Source: JANQRV01 sp964533785 (GTDB taxonomy: Bacteria > Bacteroidota > Bacteroidia > Chitinophagales > Saprospiraceae). Taken from it: 16,470 nucleotides of DNA. Both the position numbers and the translations under genes were made by a program. This document shows, in pieces, positions 9,001-16,235 of the stretch. Every line of letters starts with the position of its first letter. Position 1 is the stretch's first letter. Where the stretch lies: the NCBI GenBank assembly GCA_964533785.1, contig CAZHNG010000134.1, positions 1-16,470 on the forward strand, in the 5' to 3' direction. Under the pieces are notes generated by a model. That model was not told the DNA's origin, searched no databases, and saw only the letters and a program-made list of their open reading frames with translations.

Positions 9001-11938
9001 CAGGCGCATTGGCTTGCGGAGAAAGCATTGTTTCCTGGTCGGGTAACAAGGAACCGTCAATAGTTGTCCATTCGTAGGCAAATTCATTGCCGGTTGAAGA
9101 TTCAGAGCCGTTCAGGCGGAAAGTGCCCGTCTCACAAGTAAAGTCAGCATTGGGGCCGGCATTGGCAATGGGTAAGTTAGCGGTTACGGCTACGGTATCC
9201 CTGGAGAAGCACCCGGTTTCACGGTTAGTTACCTCAAAAAGATATTCACCCGGGCTCAATGCGACGACGGTCGCTAAAGTATCCTCGCCTTGGATAGCTC
9301 CGCCAATATCCAAAGGTGCCCAGCGGTATCTAAATTGTTCGTACTGAGGCCCCTGAACACTATTACCTTCCAAACGGGCAAATTGGGCGGAAGATTCACA
9401 GGTCAACATCACATCGGGCCCGGCATCTGCGATAGGTACATTATCACTGACACCAATCATAAAGGTGTCTTGGTAGATAAGTGGTTCGGGTCTAGAATTA
9501 TCAAAAACAGTGACGATCTTCATACCTTCGGTCAGGTTATTTGCCAGACTATCAAATTGAGGGGGTGCTAATTGCCAATTGAAAAGGTAGGGCCTCCTTC
9601 CCCCTGATACGAATAATTCTATTTCTCCGTCATCGCCGCCAGGGCAAGTCACATTCCTTACGATCGACTCTACGAGTAGTCTGTCTTCCACGCATATTTC
9701 CCCAGGATCAGCAACAATATCTCCATCTATTCCATTAAGCAGATTCACTATCGTTTGGTCGTTCATTTCTATCGGATAGCATTGATCCGGCTCGCCGATC
9801 GGTTCGAAACAAACTTCAAATAAAGTGGTGCTATCAGCTAATGATTCCCCGGCAGGATTAGCCCAATCCACTTCCAGCAAACCCACAGGAGTAGATCCTA
9901 CAACGAAATTAGCTCCCGTAAAGTCAGCAAGGTCCGGTGTCAAATTTTGGATCCCGGCATAAAAAAGATCGGCCCCCCAGGTCAGATCAAACTTTGCTCG
10001 CGTTATATTTTCAAAATTCGCCACTTTAACCGGCACACAAACGGTATCAGCAATAAATCCGCTAGCTGTGCCAATGTCCAGGAAAAACCCTTCCGGGAAT
10101 AAAACACATACCTCGCCCGGCTGCTCCTCTAATCCGATGTGTTCTCCATTAGAAGTGCTAGTAATGATATTTTCATCTCTGGGAATTGGCCGTAGACCCA
10201 CTTCAGAATCACATTCACCCGGCTCACCCACAATTTCCAGGCAGAAGGTCAATAAGGTAGATCCATCATCGAGAGAAATAGGATCTCCACTCCATTCTAC
10301 AGCAATGAAACCTTGGTTTTCCAGCACATTAGCGCCAGGTAAATTAACCCTCTGCACTTCACTTATTCTGGCGATAGTCGTTTCCCAACCGATGGTAAAA
10401 TCAGAATTTATGATGTCAGTAAAATTATTGACTTCAACATCCATGCAGACAATGTCACCAGGTCGGCCCTCAACTTCCGGCAAAAGCATCGTCACTCCGT
10501 TGGGTTGATTGACCCTGATGTTGCAACTGGATGGATTGATCCCAAAGTTTTGGTTACTGCCCCCTTGTTGTGCCAACAAAGTCGGGGAACCTCTGAAATT
10601 AAAGGGACTATCACCGCCTAATCCGGTCACCTCAAAGCAAACGTCGTATAACTTACCAGGAGGAATATTGGTACCGTTACCGGGCAACACAAAATTAAAA
10701 TCAAAGCCGAGGATACCATTGTCCGTATTTGTAAAATCAAATGGAGACGAGGCTTCGATAATGCCTTCCACATTTTCTATGCCGGTAAAGGTTAATATAT
10801 TTTCGTTCCATTCTATTACGTGCTGTACTCTGGATATGTTCTCGAAATTATCGGAGGTTATACTCACGCAAAATTGTTCGTTCAGATTCCGAATAACATC
10901 TTCCTGGCATTCGGCCACCAATCTCAACCCGGTAGGTTCACATCTCCCGATATTCACCTGGCCGGGAACCGTAAATGAAGCGATGTCAATTTCTTCTTCT
11001 TGGTCATCATTAACGATTAATTCGATCTTGGTTGGATTGTTGGAGAAAGTGATGGGGGCAGTCGTTTCGCACTCTCCCACAACATCATAGCAAATTTCAA
11101 AAATCGGGGTGCCGTCTTCCACGGTGACCCCTTGATTGCTTATAATCCCAGGCGACAACCATTGTAGGGTAAAGTTACCTGGTTCCCCCAGACTCAGGGG
11201 ATCCCCAAAACTTCCAGGGCCCAGGTTGTCAAGTTCTTCGGTATTCACATGGCTTACATATCGTAATTGATCGGGATTCCAGTTGATTGAAAATTGCATA
11301 CCCAAAATATCCGTAAATCCTGAAACAGTATAGGAAACACAAACTTGCTCGTCTTCAAAGGCCGTTTTGGATTCGGCAATGATCTGAACAGGATCCACAC
11401 AGGTAGAAACAACGCCATTTTCAAATCGCAAACCTGCATTCGCTTCAGGGCTGTTGCACGATGTTTTCTTGATGGCTTTTGGCAAAAAGTCTCCTCCGGG
11501 GACAAAGGTTGTATCTCTGGGAATATATACCTGAGTACTGGCACCAAACCTTCCTTTGGCCCGAAAACAAAGGCTAAAGATACGGATATCATCATCGAGG
11601 GTTTCTTCTTCATCACAAGAAAGGTCATCCCAGTTTAAGTAGATTACGCCTTCCGCGACTCCGTCAGTATTAAAATCAGACTCGTCCAGGGTTGGTAATT
11701 CACCCGTATTGATATTATCAACTCTTACGAATTCAATAACATCCGGATTCCAGGAGAAAAAGGTTTCTATTTTGTTTATGGTTGTCCAGTCATCCGTTGT
11801 CACATCTACACAAAATTCGTCGTTCGTACAGGGTGTGGAATCCGGTGTTAGGGTTAAGGTAACCGCTTGTGTAAATTGAGCGAAGGAAAATAGTGGGAAA
11901 AGCCCGAATAACAATAGGGCGATCAAGGATCTTTTCAT
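6044..11938 (-). CDS. Giant type IX-secreted surface protein: 5 cohesin-like, SprB, 11 PKD/Ig-like, cadherin-like and CHU_C-type sorting domain
   Basis: The 1964-residue product is secreted and probably surface-attached. I chose the ATG at 11938 over upstream in-frame ATGs because it starts a signal peptide (MKRSLIALLLFGLFPLFSFAQ, cleavage after about 21). Residues about 24-750 are five cohesin-like domains of 135-155 residues, each with a Cys in a strand like VCVxV and another in a strand like xVCFEVxG. Residues about 752-832 are a SprB repeat (NVTCPGGDDGEIELFVSGG). From about 833 to 1771 come eleven PKD/Ig-like repeats of about 85 residues (starts such as PIADAGPDVMLTC, ends such as VTNRETGC), each with one early and one late Cys. 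Residues about 1772-1865 are cadherin-like (LNLVENDN). The last 98 residues (LPNGITPNGDGLND, IFNRWGDIVFE, DLPAGTYYYILRL) form the gliding-motility-associated type B C-terminal domain recognised by the type IX machinery. The composition is strongly acidic, suggesting Ca2+ binding. It lies 103 bp downstream of a porP/sprF-type gene and is probably co-transcribed with it. The ligand is unknown. Confidence 0.92.
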   Translation of the reverse strand: MKRSLIALLLFGLFPLFSFAQFTQAVTLTLTPDSTPCTNDEFCVDVTTDDWTTINKIETFFSWNPDVIEFVRVDNINTGELPTLDESDFNTDGVAEGVIYLNWDDLSCDEEETLDDDIRIFSLCFRAKGRFGASTQVYIPRDTTFVPGGDFLPKAIKKTSCNSPEANAGLRFENGVVSTCVDPVQIIAESKTAFEDEQVCVSYTVSGFTDILGMQFSINWNPDQLRYVSHVNTEELDNLGPGSFGDPLSLGEPGNFTLQWLSPGIISNQGVTVEDGTPIFEICYDVVGECETTAPITFSNNPTKIELIVNDDQEEEIDIASFTVPGQVNIGRCEPTGLRLVAECQEDVIRNLNEQFCVSITSDNFENISRVQHVIEWNENILTFTGIENVEGIIEASSPFDFTNTDNGILGFDFNFVLPGNGTNIPPGKLYDVCFEVTGLGGDSPFNFRGSPTLLAQQGGSNQNFGINPSSCNIRVNQPNGVTMLLPEVEGRPGDIVCMDVEVNNFTDIINSDFTIGWETTIARISEVQRVNLPGANVLENQGFIAVEWSGDPISLDDGSTLLTFCLEIVGEPGECDSEVGLRPIPRDENIITSTSNGEHIGLEEQPGEVCVLFPEGFFLDIGTASGFIADTVCVPVKVANFENITRAKFDLTWGADLFYAGIQNLTPDLADFTGANFVVGSTPVGLLEVDWANPAGESLADSTTLFEVCFEPIGEPDQCYPIEMNDQTIVNLLNGIDGDIVADPGEICVEDRLLVESIVRNVTCPGGDDGEIELFVSGGRRPYLFNWQLAPPQFDSLANNLTEGMKIVTVFDNSRPEPLIYQDTFMIGVSDNVPIADAGPDVMLTCESSAQFARLEGNSVQGPQYEQFRYRWAPLDIGGAIQGEDTLATVVALSPGEYLFEVTNRETGCFSRDTVAVTANLPIANAGPNADFTCETGTFRLNGSESSTGNEFAYEWTTIDGSLLPDQETMLSPQANAPGTYVLKVTNTDEGCVATDTVVVNDLREEVIADAGPDMTLGCVGDTLILNPQNVDGALDFQWFDGEGILLANGSQYTTIDTGNFILTVTDETTGCQGSDTVRVTREIRELPIEAEALSVINCIKDTASVRVILPPDVGPVGILWEPVGDGIVVEDAEFQEAKVGRAGEYQVTVFNPENNCSNSTTVTVTETIESPVVEAGDPVTLDCENSTVVLNGQGSAVGPEFTYRWLRGDTSEVSNRMEYEVLVPGVYYLEVTNNGNGCVAKDSVAIDVISDIPTIEINPPTDVIDCNNDQVEITALDPNLPDYDLEWVALGDTGNIVSSINELTITVDAPGTYQVLVLDNTNQCVGFNEVIVEGNLNNPRVDAGDTQFLTCERSEVVLRGEGFSNDEMAEVSYSWRALDGGSLDSPADRDSVVVSQVGAYELAVTDLSNGCFAADTVMVEADTELPVINFEVLGGSLGCGDTLVTIDATSSIRGNNISVDWTGIDNNDTWRLTANQLIIDVVDPGRYELVLINEDSGCRTQDTISISEEIPEIDIVFANDTPVEGCPDPNVLLDATPTVIDVEFETRWTPLDQGNSVEVDTLNPLLATANGVGDYELFITLGGNCAFRDTITVLPNINAPIATVVESQIELECGETAVLDGTGSSEGPEFSIQWVNATTNTPLAGGNALVTSTMEQGLYQLIITNINSTCTDTAEVDVTLNTEGLPTANAGQDETLCENETILSAEDPGTMATGLWTTSSGATIESPDFNASIVSNLQPGTNVFVWTLSAEGCNNYAADSVRIIVSEPPNATDDLFEISAADDQVTLNLVENDNLGSAANISIDILSSPSLGDLINIDTTGGSVIYAPKEGLSGRDIFSYVVCNVACANLCDTANVDVLIEEVEFPGVDSLSLPNGITPNGDGLNDELYFEIIDDFPGNFPDNHMIIFNRWGDIVFEARPYTNDWRGTNDAGQDLPAGTYYYILRLNLADGIIFRGDVTIVR

Positions 11939-12041
11939 CGAAATGAAGTATTTGGGATATGCTTGTGTAAAAATCATGGTCAATTTCTCTTTGATTAGAT
12001 AGTCTGCTAAATAAAATGAAGGCAATTAAACTCGGACAGCA
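11939..12041 (-). other. Spacer inside the PorP/SprF-adhesin operon
   Basis: This 103-bp interval lies between the PorP/SprF stop codon and the chosen start of the giant protein. I see no terminator hairpin with a T-run, which supports co-transcription. The reading frame of the giant protein is open through most of it, but that extension lacks signal-peptide character and would bury the real signal sequence. Confidence 0.5.
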
Positions 12042-12998
12042 TCAACGATCCAGGGAAAATGTAATATTCAACTCATGGGTACTTCCTCCAGTTGGTCCGA
12101 ATGAACTAAAGGAATAATCAAACCCGTAGCCAATTTTCAAGGCATTTTCAATACTTTGAATATCTCCCAGGAAAACACCCGTTTCCAGGTGTACGGTTTT
12201 ACTGGAAGATACACCGGTACCAACCCAAAGACTGGTCGGCAACTGATAACGCAAATTCAGATCGACATTTACGGGTGCATTATTAACGTATTTGACCCAA
12301 AGAGAAGGTTCCAGAAAACTACCATTATCAAAAAACTTATACAGCCCTACCATTCCGTAAAAATGGCGGACTCTTTGCAGGGAATAATCATCATTGTCGG
12401 TTGTGTAGGTTAAATCCAGGCCAATTACTTGTGGAACGGAAATTCCCGCGTATACATAATTTTCGCTAAACCGGCCTACCGCAGTATAGAAGAAGGCTCC
12501 GAAGCCTACGTCTGGAAAGAATTGCGACTGATCCATCTCTCCGATGGCATCTCCTGACTGACGAAAATTCAATTCTGTGCCGTTTATGCGGTGTTGTACC
12601 ACACCACCACTTAAACCGATCGAAAGGCCACTATATTCCGGATCACCGGATATTACACCGCCAATTCTCCCGTAGATCCCGGTAAATCCGGTAGGCCCCG
12701 TTTGATCATTGATCAATTGACCGCCTGCTAAAAGAGAAAAACCGCTGTTCCTTTGCAGATAGGTTCCCCGCAGGGTAGCCGTTGTGGGCCCATTCGTTAA
12801 TCCAACCCATTGAGAACGATAACTAGCCCCAAAACTGACATTTCGGCCATAAGCGAAAAAATCGCTATCGGGAGCTGCTGGATTGAGAATGCTTATATTT
12901 TCGCGATACTGAGTGAAAAGGGATAATTGCTGACTCCAGGAGTTGAATGAAAGACACAGCAATATCATTAAGACTGGAATGATACGAATACTAGTCAT
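12042..12998 (-). CDS. PorP/SprF family type IX secretion outer-membrane protein
   Basis: The 318-residue product belongs to the PorP/SprF family of Bacteroidota outer-membrane proteins associated with the type IX secretion/gliding machinery. I chose the ATG at 12998 because it starts a signal peptide (MTSIRIIPVLMILLCLSF, then NSWSQ, cleavage after about residue 23). The mature N-terminus has the family signature in the form QLSLFTQYRENISILNPAAPDSD, followed by SFGASYRSQWVGL. The rest is alternating Gly/aromatic strands typical of an outer-membrane beta-barrel. The last residue is Arg after the strand HELNITFSLD. SprF of Flavobacterium johnsoniae is needed to get SprB to the surface, and similar genes commonly sit next to their own large type-B-CTD cargo. 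The giant protein directly downstream is the obvious partner (inference). The length is normal for the family. Confidence 0.9.
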   Translation of the reverse strand: MTSIRIIPVLMILLCLSFNSWSQQLSLFTQYRENISILNPAAPDSDFFAYGRNVSFGASYRSQWVGLTNGPTTATLRGTYLQRNSGFSLLAGGQLINDQTGPTGFTGIYGRIGGVISGDPEYSGLSIGLSGGVVQHRINGTELNFRQSGDAIGEMDQSQFFPDVGFGAFFYTAVGRFSENYVYAGISVPQVIGLDLTYTTDNDDYSLQRVRHFYGMVGLYKFFDNGSFLEPSLWVKYVNNAPVNVDLNLRYQLPTSLWVGTGVSSSKTVHLETGVFLGDIQSIENALKIGYGFDYSFSSFGPTGGSTHELNITFSLDR

Positions 12999-13544
12999 GG
13001 GATATGTTTTTGAGATCGTGATGTAGAACACTTCTAAGCTCTTCAATTTTGATTAAACAATTTGTTATAGCGACGACCAACGCACGGCAGAATGATCTGA
13101 TGAGGTGCAGTTAGGTCGAATGTAACCTCTCCTAAATAAAATAAGCGCTCCAATGAAACCCGAATACAGTTTCATTTGGAAAAGGCTTAGTATTAACTTG
13201 GTGTAGTCTTAATTCCTAAAGCAGAATCTTATCGATTTTAGCGTGTGATAATTCCTGGGTATTCTGCTTTCTATGGTGTTCAAAATGAGTAGTCTGATAT
13301 TACTGAACTGATTGATTATTTTGTTTTGCTCCCCAAACTTACGCGTTCAGCATTAATTTAAATTTTGGCCAAATTTAGTGCTTTAGTCTGTAATGACTAC
13401 ACTATATGAATAAGAATTTTAAAAAATTATTTTACTTCAACCGGAAAAAACTTGGCTTGTAACTGCCTGTTCTTCATTTAATACATTGAAAACAAATATT
13501 TTAGAACGCAAACCCATTCTATTCATGAAAATGTAGTGGTAAAA
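12999..13544. other. Gene-free 546-bp region upstream of the PorP/SprF operon
   Basis: No credible protein-coding frame or tRNA is seen on either strand. As both flanking genes are on the minus strand, the region should contain the end of the nuclease transcript and the promoter of the PorP/SprF-adhesin operon. Two matches to the Bacteroidota -7 box on the minus strand (plus-strand CAAACTTA at 13334-13341 and CAAATTTA at 13370-13377) lack a TTG at the expected 19-21 bp upstream, so they are only weak candidates. A large inverted repeat lies at 13218-13270 and a small 5-bp stem (TAGTC/GACTA) at 13384-13399. If transcription starts near the candidates, the operon would have an untranslated leader of more than 300 bases. 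Confidence 0.5.
13218..13270. repeat. 10-bp inverted repeat with nested stem in the PorP/SprF upstream region
   Basis: AAAGCAGAAT at 13218-13227 is the exact reverse complement of ATTCTGCTTT at 13261-13270, 33 bases apart. Inside the loop, TTATC (13229-13233) and GATAA (13247-13251) form a second perfect stem. The pair could fold as one two-tier hairpin with an internal loop. It sits about 220-270 bases upstream of the PorP/SprF start. There is no T-run directly after either arm, so a simple intrinsic terminator is not indicated. A structured mRNA leader or a protein-binding dyad is possible. Confidence 0.5.
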
Positions 13545-16235
13545 TTAAAGAATAGCACTGATCAAAATACGGTAATCATCGTAGTGTGCATCTTTAGTTT
13601 TCATTTCCAGCAAATCAAGTACAGGGTCATTGGCGTAAGCTTCTTCCAGGCTATCAATCGTCTCTTTCCGTCGAATTTCAATAAGCCCGTTTTCCAGTTG
13701 TTGTTTACGCCAGGAATAGGTTTTTATCATCTTTTGGTAAATGCGATTGAGCACTTCATCCTCGTCTTCTTCTGAAGCAGAGTGGATAATGGCTTCTCTG
13801 AACCCCTTATTGCTCCGGGACAACAATGCAGCACGTTCGATAATGTAAAAACCGGTTAGCGGTAAGCGCTCCTCCTCGGACAGAAGTTTACTATATAAAA
13901 CCAGTTGCAGATCTTCTTCGTTTTTCAGCATCTGTTTTCTGTAAGTTAATCCCTTCCATTTCAAATCCAGGATTGCTCTTTCTTCTCCCCTTTTTAGAAT
14001 CAGGTCCACCCTGCCTTTAATCGAGATGTCGGCAAATTTTCCTTTTACCTCCTTTTCAATGCTTTCAACATGCCAGTTGTTGTTCAATAAAAGATTGACC
14101 AAAGTCCAGGCTGCGAACTTGATCCGGTTGATAAAGTTGATTCGCTCTGCTTCGTGTCCGTACATCAACAAAATACTTCCTTCCTGCTGTAACAGGCTAT
14201 AGGCTCTTTCTTCGATCCAGTTTTCAACGGTCTCCTTATCCCAATTGTGATCTACTTCTACCAGTAATTCTTCGAAGAAACGGTGAGCCAGATTTCCGCA
14301 GAGGGTAGATTGATCAACGACACTAAGGAGGGCGGAGGATTTGATCTTGCAATAATGTTTGAAAAACCACTTATAAGGATAATAGAACAGATCTTCCAGG
14401 CTGGTAGGAGTTTCTACTTCTCTGTTTTTGAATAGATCAGAGTGCCCCGGCAAGCGGAGGAAGGTCTTGTTTTCCCGGTTAAGATTTCCGAAGACAGGCT
14501 TTAATACGGGTTCCTTAAAAAACTTCGCAATATATTCCCGGTCGGCAACGGAATCGATATCCATTTCCCTAAAATCTACAAAGGCAGCTAACAAATTACC
14601 GTAATAAGGATGGGGGTTAATGGCTTGTCCGCCGTATTTATCGGGTATGCAAAGCACCATCTGCCGGCGAGTTTTAAGAAAAGGCTGCTTACGCTTCCAG
14701 TTCAATAGTTGATTTTGCCGGTCTGGGGTTTCGACTTCAATACCTTGTTCCGCAAAAAAGGCTAATTCTTCATCGTACCAACGGGAAAAATAATAGGTAG
14801 GATCTGCATCGACAAAATTCCACCACAAGACCTTGTCCATTGGTTGAATAATTCCATCAGCATGATTACAGGAATTAAAAGCCCCCAATTGTTGATTGAC
14901 AATTTGGTTGCGTCCCGGTTCGTAAACGGTTCTTACGATCCTTTCGATTTCCAGAGGAGTTAGTCTTTCCTCGTTTGTGGTTTCCAGTAAAGCTTTGATA
15001 TTGCCGGCCTGAATACTGAGCATACGCAAATTGACTTCTTCTTCACCTGAATCCCGAAAGGCTATCGTTGCCCAATGTTCAATAAATTCAAAGATCTCGA
15101 TAACTTCTTTCTTCGGGGCACCTTGTTGTGCGTCATGCTGAGTACGCTCAAACCAAAAGCGGTACTGAAATCTGATATCTTTTAGATCCGGGTGCTCTGC
15201 CTCTTCCAATTCTCTGAAAAATTGGGTCACCATACCGTACCATCTATCACCCCGTATACCCGGCAATTGTGCGATATGCAGGGCTATTCTTTTGGCTAAT
15301 TCATCATCGAGCGGTTTGAGTTGTAGAGATACAAATTCCAATAGTTTATAGGGATCTATTGGTTGCCATAAAAACAGAGGCGCCAGTTTCAATATCTGCA
15401 GGGAGGGTTTCGCATAGGAAGAAGTCTCAATTCCCAATGCGGGCAAGCCTTCCTGAATAAATGCATTATCAAGCGCATTACAAGCATTCCCGAGTAAAAA
15501 CCCAGGGCGGTAGGAAGGGTTATTCTTCAATAGGTTAGCTATAAAAGAAGCCATTAATGACTCATTAGGACCTCGAAAGACCATTAATGAACCATCCTGC
15601 TGAAAAGGCTTTTTGAAAGGTTGTCTTTGAAGATTATTCTGAAAATGCCCTAGGTCGTTATTCAAAGCATTGGCTTTTTCATTGAGTGGTATGAGAGCAA
15701 CACCTTTTTCTTCCAATATGTTGAATAAACGAAGGATTGGAACTTGGAACAGGTGCTTTGGCCCTATATAATAGAGTTTTTCTATTGGAATAGAGTATCG
15801 GTGAAGATTTTTGAGCAGATAGGCCAAATGTTTGTCGTACACCCAAAAGGCACCGGCTTTGTGATTAAAAAAGTTTTCAATTTGGGACAATGCTGCAATT
15901 CTTTCCGGAGTTTTTTTTGTTGTTAGTAGATCCAGGCCGGCAAGTACAAGTTCATCCCGCCGGCCGAGCAATTCCATTGACACGGCGTATTGATCGGCTT
16001 TAAAAGATCGGGTGTAAAAGGGAGGAGTTTCTGCGGCATTAATATGTTTGATCAGAGCTTGTCGGTATTGTTCAAGACGCAGGTATTCCACTCCGCTGGA
16101 TGGTTTTGGCAACCCTAACAAGGTAGAAAGAAAATGAACGAGTTTTTGGGGCCCAAAATAATGCACCCCGAAACTGGATTCAGTTGCCGCAGGCATACAA
16201 TTATCATCGAGGGCATTGCCAAAATAAATTGTCAT
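13545..16235 (-). CDS. AddB-like PD-(D/E)XK nuclease family protein
   Basis: The 896-residue protein resembles the AddB/RexB type: an inactivated superfamily-1 helicase-like body with a C-terminal RecB-family nuclease. I chose the ATG at 16235 because MTIYFGNALDDN, followed by a short linker and YFGPQKLVHFLSTLLGL, looks like this family's N-terminus; the 33 residues above it look like leader. No Walker A motif is present, so ATPase activity is not expected. The nuclease motifs are His651 (GNLAH), GRVD (Asp744), LDLKW (Asp757, Lys759) and QLVLY (Gln777, Tyr781), so catalysis looks intact. The Fe-S cluster cysteines of classical AddB are missing: the usual CP(F/Y) is YPY at Tyr619, and no Cys occurs after residue 646. 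No AddA-like helicase partner is in the window. A role in break processing or defence is inferred from family only. Confidence 0.85.
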   Translation of the reverse strand: MTIYFGNALDDNCMPAATESSFGVHYFGPQKLVHFLSTLLGLPKPSSGVEYLRLEQYRQALIKHINAAETPPFYTRSFKADQYAVSMELLGRRDELVLAGLDLLTTKKTPERIAALSQIENFFNHKAGAFWVYDKHLAYLLKNLHRYSIPIEKLYYIGPKHLFQVPILRLFNILEEKGVALIPLNEKANALNNDLGHFQNNLQRQPFKKPFQQDGSLMVFRGPNESLMASFIANLLKNNPSYRPGFLLGNACNALDNAFIQEGLPALGIETSSYAKPSLQILKLAPLFLWQPIDPYKLLEFVSLQLKPLDDELAKRIALHIAQLPGIRGDRWYGMVTQFFRELEEAEHPDLKDIRFQYRFWFERTQHDAQQGAPKKEVIEIFEFIEHWATIAFRDSGEEEVNLRMLSIQAGNIKALLETTNEERLTPLEIERIVRTVYEPGRNQIVNQQLGAFNSCNHADGIIQPMDKVLWWNFVDADPTYYFSRWYDEELAFFAEQGIEVETPDRQNQLLNWKRKQPFLKTRRQMVLCIPDKYGGQAINPHPYYGNLLAAFVDFREMDIDSVADREYIAKFFKEPVLKPVFGNLNRENKTFLRLPGHSDLFKNREVETPTSLEDLFYYPYKWFFKHYCKIKSSALLSVVDQSTLCGNLAHRFFEELLVEVDHNWDKETVENWIEERAYSLLQQEGSILLMYGHEAERINFINRIKFAAWTLVNLLLNNNWHVESIEKEVKGKFADISIKGRVDLILKRGEERAILDLKWKGLTYRKQMLKNEEDLQLVLYSKLLSEEERLPLTGFYIIERAALLSRSNKGFREAIIHSASEEDEDEVLNRIYQKMIKTYSWRKQQLENGLIEIRRKETIDSLEEAYANDPVLDLLEMKTKDAHYDDYRILISAIL

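Noticed and set aside
10068..11090. Two long open frames on the plus strand (146 and 193 residues) opposite the cohesin region
   Set aside because: They are antisense to a well-supported gene with clear domains and show no signal peptide, motif or sensible composition; they arise from the codon pattern of the real gene.
11939..12025. Longer start for the giant secreted protein (ATG at 12025)
   Set aside because: The added residues lack signal character and would place the signal peptide internally; the ATG at 11938 is preferred.
13334..13377. Promoter of the PorP/SprF operon based on two TAnnTTTG matches on the minus strand
   Set aside because: No TTG element is found at the expected spacing, and such matches are frequent in AT-rich DNA; mentioned only as weak candidates in the intergenic entry.
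13406..13462. Tiny plus-strand frame of about 18 codons in the gene-free region
   Set aside because: Lys/Phe/Asn-rich peptide in AT-rich DNA without leader, partner or motif; expected by chance.
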